Assembly: GCA_019634735.1 (NCBI GenBank)
Contig: JAHCAT010000001.1
Span: 248,001-312,000 of the forward strand
Direction: 5' to 3'
DNA: 64,000 nt
Source of the DNA: Lysobacterales bacterium
Lineage (GTDB): Bacteria > Pseudomonadota > Gammaproteobacteria > Xanthomonadales > UBA2363
Positions 60,858-64,000 of this stretch are shown piece by piece. Every line of letters starts with the position of its first letter. Position 1 is the stretch's first letter. The notes beneath the pieces are model-generated. The model saw nothing but the letters and a program-made list of their open reading frames with translations. It was not told the origin of the DNA and made no database searches. The position numbers and the translations under genes are program-made.

Positions 60858-63617
60858 CTATTCGAACCCGCTGGCGAAGATCCGCTCGCCTGCCACCGAC
60901 CAGAGCTCATAGCCGCTGCCGGCGCCGAACGCGCCGAAGTACAGGCGGCCGGCCATCGGCACGGGCTCGTAGGGAAAGGCGCTGCAGCGGCCGGGGCGGA
61001 TCGCGTCCGATGCCAGCCGGGTGCCGGCCGGGGTGCCGTCACTGCGCCACAGCTCGTAGCCATGGAGGTCGTCCCGGCCCTGGAACCACAGCTCGTCGTC
61101 GAAGACGGCGGCGTCGAGCGGGTACCAGGGCTCGTCGCCCGGAAAATCGCGGACCAGCGTCGTTCCGGCCGGCGTGCCGTCGCTGCGCCACAGCTGGGTG
61201 CCGGTATCGCTCGGCATGTTGAAGAAGTACAGCACGCCATCCATCGCCCGCAGTGTCCACAGCTCGTTGTCGGTCCCGCTGTCGATCTCCAGCACCTTGG
61301 TGGTGCCGGCCGGGGTGCCGTCGCTGCGCCACAGGCCATAGCCGATGTCGTCCTCGGAGGCGGCGAAGTACAGGACGTTGCCGATCGCGGTCATGGCATA
61401 GGGGTCGCCATCGTTCGGGCCGGGCTGGATGTCCCGGACCAGCCAGGTGCCGGCCTCGGTGCCGTCGCTGCGCCACAGCTCGAAGCCGTTGGCCGCCGTG
61501 CGCGCCGAGAAGTACAGCACGCCGTTCATCGCGGCCATGAACTGCGGCAGCGAATTGCCGGCGCCGGGCTGGATGTCCTTGACCATGCTGGTACCGGCGG
61601 CCGTGCCGTCGCTGCGCCACAGCTCGAAGCCGTGCACGCCATCGGTGGCACTGAAGTACAGCGTGGTGCCCAGTACGAACAGTTCCTGCGGATTGCCGCT
61701 GCCGCTGCCCGGCACGAGATCGACGACCAGGAAGGTGCCGGCCTCGGTGCCGTCGCTGCGCCACAGCTCCCGACCGTTCGCGGCGGTGGTGGCGGAGAAG
61801 TAGGCGATGCCGCCCATGGTCACGAAATCGGCGGGCGAAGACCCGAATCCGCCGGGATTGATGTCGCGGACCAGGGTGGTGCCGGCGAGGCTGCCGTCGC
61901 TCTTCCACAGCTCGCGGTTGGCGGCGGTCAGCTCGGAGTGGCTGAACAGGACGCCACCGCCGAACGGATGCAGGGACGCCGGCCCCGGGCTGCCCAGCGA
62001 CGGGCCGATGTCGCGGGTCAGGCGGGTGCCTGCCGCGCTGCCGTCGCTGACCCACAGCTCGGCGCCGGTCACGCCGTCATTGGCGCGAAAGAACAGCCGG
62101 TTGCCGGATACCGTCAGCAGTTCCGGTGTCGCGTTCATCGTTGCGGGTTCCGGGTTGGCCAGCAGGGTGGTGCCGACGGCCGTGCCGTTGCTGCGCCACA
62201 GCGCCTGGCCGCTCAGGCCATCATTGGCGCGGAACAGCAGTTGGCTGTCGAGGGCGGCAAGCGCCCCCGGGAATGCGCTGCCGGCGCCGGGAAACAGGTC
62301 TCGGACCAGCGCTGTGCCGGCGACAGTGCCATCGGTACGCCAGAGTTCTCCACCGGTGGCCGGGTCGGCGGCCGGGAAGTAGACGATGTTTCCGACGGCC
62401 AGTGCACGCCCCAGATCCAACCAGCCGTTGGCGGTGCCCGGCGCAACATCGCGCAGCCGGAAGGTACCCGCCGCCGTACCGTCGCTGCGCCAGGGTTCCC
62501 GCCCAGCGTCCGGTGTCGTCCCGGAAAACACCAGATAGTCCTGGGCGGCCACCAGTCGCCGCGACCCCATCAGGCCATTGGCGGGACCCGGATTGATGTC
62601 CAGCACCATGAAGGTCCCTTGCGCAGTGCCATCGCTGCGCCACAGCTCGAGGCCGTGCTCGGGCGTGAAGCCGGAAAAGTACAGGACGCCGTCGCGTTGA
62701 ACCCAGGGTTCGCTGGAGACGCCGCTGGCGCTACCTGGATTGATGTCCAGCACCAGACTGGTCCCGGCAGCGGTGCCGTCGCTGCGCCAGAGCTCGGTGC
62801 CGCTGGCCGACGTGGTTCCCTGGAACAGCAGCGTGTTCCCAACGGCGATCATCGCCCCCTGCGGCACGCCGCTTTGATTGCTCGTCGGGTTGATGTCGAC
62901 CACCAGCGTTGTGCCGGCCGAGGTCCCATCCGACCGGAACAGCTCGAATCCGACCGTTGCCGACGGACTGGCGGCGAAGTACAGCGTCCCGTCCATGACA
63001 GTGAACCCGCGCGGACTGGAATCGCCGCTGCCGGGGAAGATGTCGCGCACCATGACGGTTCCGGCCTCGGTGCCGTCCGTGCGCCAGAGCTCCCGCCCAT
63101 GGGTCGGCGTACGGCCGTTGAAGTAGGCGAATCCATCCAGCACCGCCACCGACGACACAGGGATGGCGCCGCCAAAGGGGTTCACTCCCGCGATCGGCCC
63201 GGGATAGATGTCCTTGATCATGACCGTGCCGGCCTCGGTCCCGTCGCTGCGCCACAGCTCCAGGCCGTGGACACCATCGTCGGCGAAGAACAGCAGCAGA
63301 TCACCGAAGGCCGTCATCGCTGCGGTCTGCAGCCCCATCCCGCTCGCGGAACCAGGCCGGATGTCCTTGACCATGCGCGTGCCCGCGGGCGTGCCGTCGG
63401 TGACCCACAGCTCGAGGCCCGTGCAGTCGCTGGACGCGGCGAAGTACACCCGGTTGCCGACCCGGATCGCCTCGCCGAACTCGGCGTCGGCCGGTATCGG
63501 GTTGATATCGGCGATCAGGCCGGGTACCACGGCCAGTGCGGGCGGCGCGCACGTCGCCAACAGCCAGAGCCACACGAGGGCGCACCGGACGGTGGGCGAT
63601 GGCGATCGGGTAGGCAT
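60858..63617 (-). CDS. Secreted ELWRSDGT-repeat protein with C-terminal tag
   Basis: A 919-residue exported protein with a signal peptide (residues 1-29, LVWLWLLATCAPPALA). It is built almost wholly from about 17 repeats of 47-50 residues, each with the phrase ELWRSDGTxAGTxxVxDIxPG followed by LYFxAxxxxxGxELW. Kelch/YVTN-like propeller stacking is probable. Such repeats occur in large secreted bacterial proteins of unknown role, often called ELWxxDGT repeats. The end is GERIFASGFE, the shared C-terminal tag. GGAG lies upstream of ATG 63617. Repeat units are similar at DNA level too (GTGCCGTCGCTGCGCCACAG on the plus strand). Confidence 0.9.
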   Translation of the reverse strand: MPTRSPSPTVRCALVWLWLLATCAPPALAVVPGLIADINPIPADAEFGEAIRVGNRVYFAASSDCTGLELWVTDGTPAGTRMVKDIRPGSASGMGLQTAAMTAFGDLLLFFADDGVHGLELWRSDGTEAGTVMIKDIYPGPIAGVNPFGGAIPVSSVAVLDGFAYFNGRTPTHGRELWRTDGTEAGTVMVRDIFPGSGDSSPRGFTVMDGTLYFAASPSATVGFELFRSDGTSAGTTLVVDINPTSNQSGVPQGAMIAVGNTLLFQGTTSASGTELWRSDGTAAGTSLVLDINPGSASGVSSEPWVQRDGVLYFSGFTPEHGLELWRSDGTAQGTFMVLDINPGPANGLMGSRRLVAAQDYLVFSGTTPDAGREPWRSDGTAAGTFRLRDVAPGTANGWLDLGRALAVGNIVYFPAADPATGGELWRTDGTVAGTALVRDLFPGAGSAFPGALAALDSQLLFRANDGLSGQALWRSNGTAVGTTLLANPEPATMNATPELLTVSGNRLFFRANDGVTGAELWVSDGSAAGTRLTRDIGPSLGSPGPASLHPFGGGVLFSHSELTAANRELWKSDGSLAGTTLVRDINPGGFGSSPADFVTMGGIAYFSATTAANGRELWRSDGTEAGTFLVVDLVPGSGSGNPQELFVLGTTLYFSATDGVHGFELWRSDGTAAGTSMVKDIQPGAGNSLPQFMAAMNGVLYFSARTAANGFELWRSDGTEAGTWLVRDIQPGPNDGDPYAMTAIGNVLYFAASEDDIGYGLWRSDGTPAGTTKVLEIDSGTDNELWTLRAMDGVLYFFNMPSDTGTQLWRSDGTPAGTTLVRDFPGDEPWYPLDAAVFDDELWFQGRDDLHGYELWRSDGTPAGTRLASDAIRPGRCSAFPYEPVPMAGRLYFGAFGAGSGYELWSVAGERIFASGFE

Positions 63618-63903
63618 GGGTAGACTCCCTGGGCCCCGGCACGGGGTTTTCCGGCATGGCGCAGGAATCGACTGCGATGTCGCATGCCGGCCTCGACATG
63701 GACCTCTTGCCCGGGTGCCTCATGGGCGGCTGCTGATGCCGCCGCGATCCGCGCCAGGACGTGGTGCGCGACTGTCGGCCTGACGGGGCGCGTTCCACAG
63801 GCGGCCCAGGATGACCGGCCCTCCGGGCACGTCGCCCGGATCCTCCCGGCGCGCTCCGGCATCCGGGGCGTTATCGTGGCGCTCCCTTCAGCCCTGATCC
63901 GCC

Positions 63904-64000
63904 ATGACCATCGTCCTCACCGAGTTCGCGCGGCGGCGCCTGTTCCCGCGCGAGCCCCGACTCAATGCCATCCAGGACTGCACGCCCGAGGCCTTCGAGC
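63904..64000 (+). CDS. Start of an unrecognised gene (cut by window edge)
   Basis: The frame from ATG 63904 gives 32 residues, MTIVLTEFARRRLFPREPRL and NAIQDCTPEAFE, without a signal peptide. The codon use is normal. Too little is present for a family call. It lies 286 bases from the divergent ELWRSDGT-repeat gene, so both promoters should lie in that gap. Confidence 0.55.
   Translation, partial: MTIVLTEFARRRLFPREPRLNAIQDCTPEAFE

Noticed and set aside
60858..63617. Regularly spaced GTGCCGTCGCTGCGCCACAG repeats as a CRISPR array
   Set aside because: Spacing is about 140 bases, units are in-frame protein repeats and the intervening sequence is related, not unique.
60843..63623. 926-codon plus-strand frame over the ELWRSDGT gene
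   Set aside because: Repetition comes from the coding repeats on the other strand; no signal peptide or credible start.
1..64000. rRNA, tRNA or tmRNA genes
   Set aside because: No cloverleaf with a TTCGA-type arm or conserved rRNA stretch was recognised on either strand; a covariance-model search would be needed to exclude one fully.

Overview
The window is GC-rich (roughly two-thirds G+C by eye) and looks like chromosomal DNA of a gammaproteobacterium of the Xanthomonadales/Lysobacterales group. This rests on general gene style, an RND pump pair, YaiI, a GlxA-type regulator, and many secreted proteins ending in a short tag of the form D-x-[ILV]-[FYW]-x-[DNS]-G-F-[E/D/G]. I see no rRNA or tRNA gene and no CRISPR array. 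Both ends cut a gene.

Layout. 0-7.6 kb: two small secreted-protein genes, a coupled lipoprotein pair and a membrane protein, set among debris of a REP-associated tyrosine transposase (RAYT) and its dispersed repeats; one repeat truncates a LytTR regulator. 7.8-11.6 kb: a minus-strand run with an A/T-richer end, encoding an alpha/beta-hydrolase fused to a subtilisin-like protease, a coiled-coil membrane protein and a two-TM protein. This is a candidate defence or conflict module. 11.8-26.5 kb: a TPR-GGDEF diguanylate cyclase, a giant CotH-kinase surface protein, tail-fibre-like and small secreted proteins, and a winged-helix regulator coupled to an M23 peptidase. 27-31 kb: an RND adaptor and permease. 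31.4-34 kb: two tagged secreted proteins. 34.6-39.9 kb: a same-strand run of a membrane coiled-coil protein, a DUF2235 lipase-like hydrolase, an HExxH metallopeptidase and a metallo-beta-lactamase-fold hydrolase, the second candidate effector module. 40.5-45 kb: tagged DUF4832 and beta-helix proteins and an outer-membrane barrel. 45-49 kb: OsmC, GlxA-type regulator, PfpI, DUF1428 and YaiI housekeeping/stress genes. 49-53.5 kb: an overlapping operon of cupredoxin, HAMP/cyclase-like/Ser-Thr kinase receptor and outer-membrane protein. 53.7-58.3 kb: a tagged beta-helix protein, MalM-like lipoprotein, membrane protein and AsmA/DUF748-like protein. 58.4-60.6 kb: a membrane protein, XRE regulator and beta-lactamase-family hydrolase behind a promoter with a clear palindromic operator. 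60.9-63.6 kb: a 17-repeat ELWRSDGT secreted protein.

The main themes are export and cell-surface display (nine proteins carry exact or relaxed versions of the C-terminal tag), two compact hydrolase clusters that could act in conflict with phages or competitors, and at least four families of short non-coding repeats. One of these is a MITE-like element whose two clear copies differ by compensating changes in a hairpin. Family names come from recognised motifs in the translations; no database search was possible, so all names are provisional.
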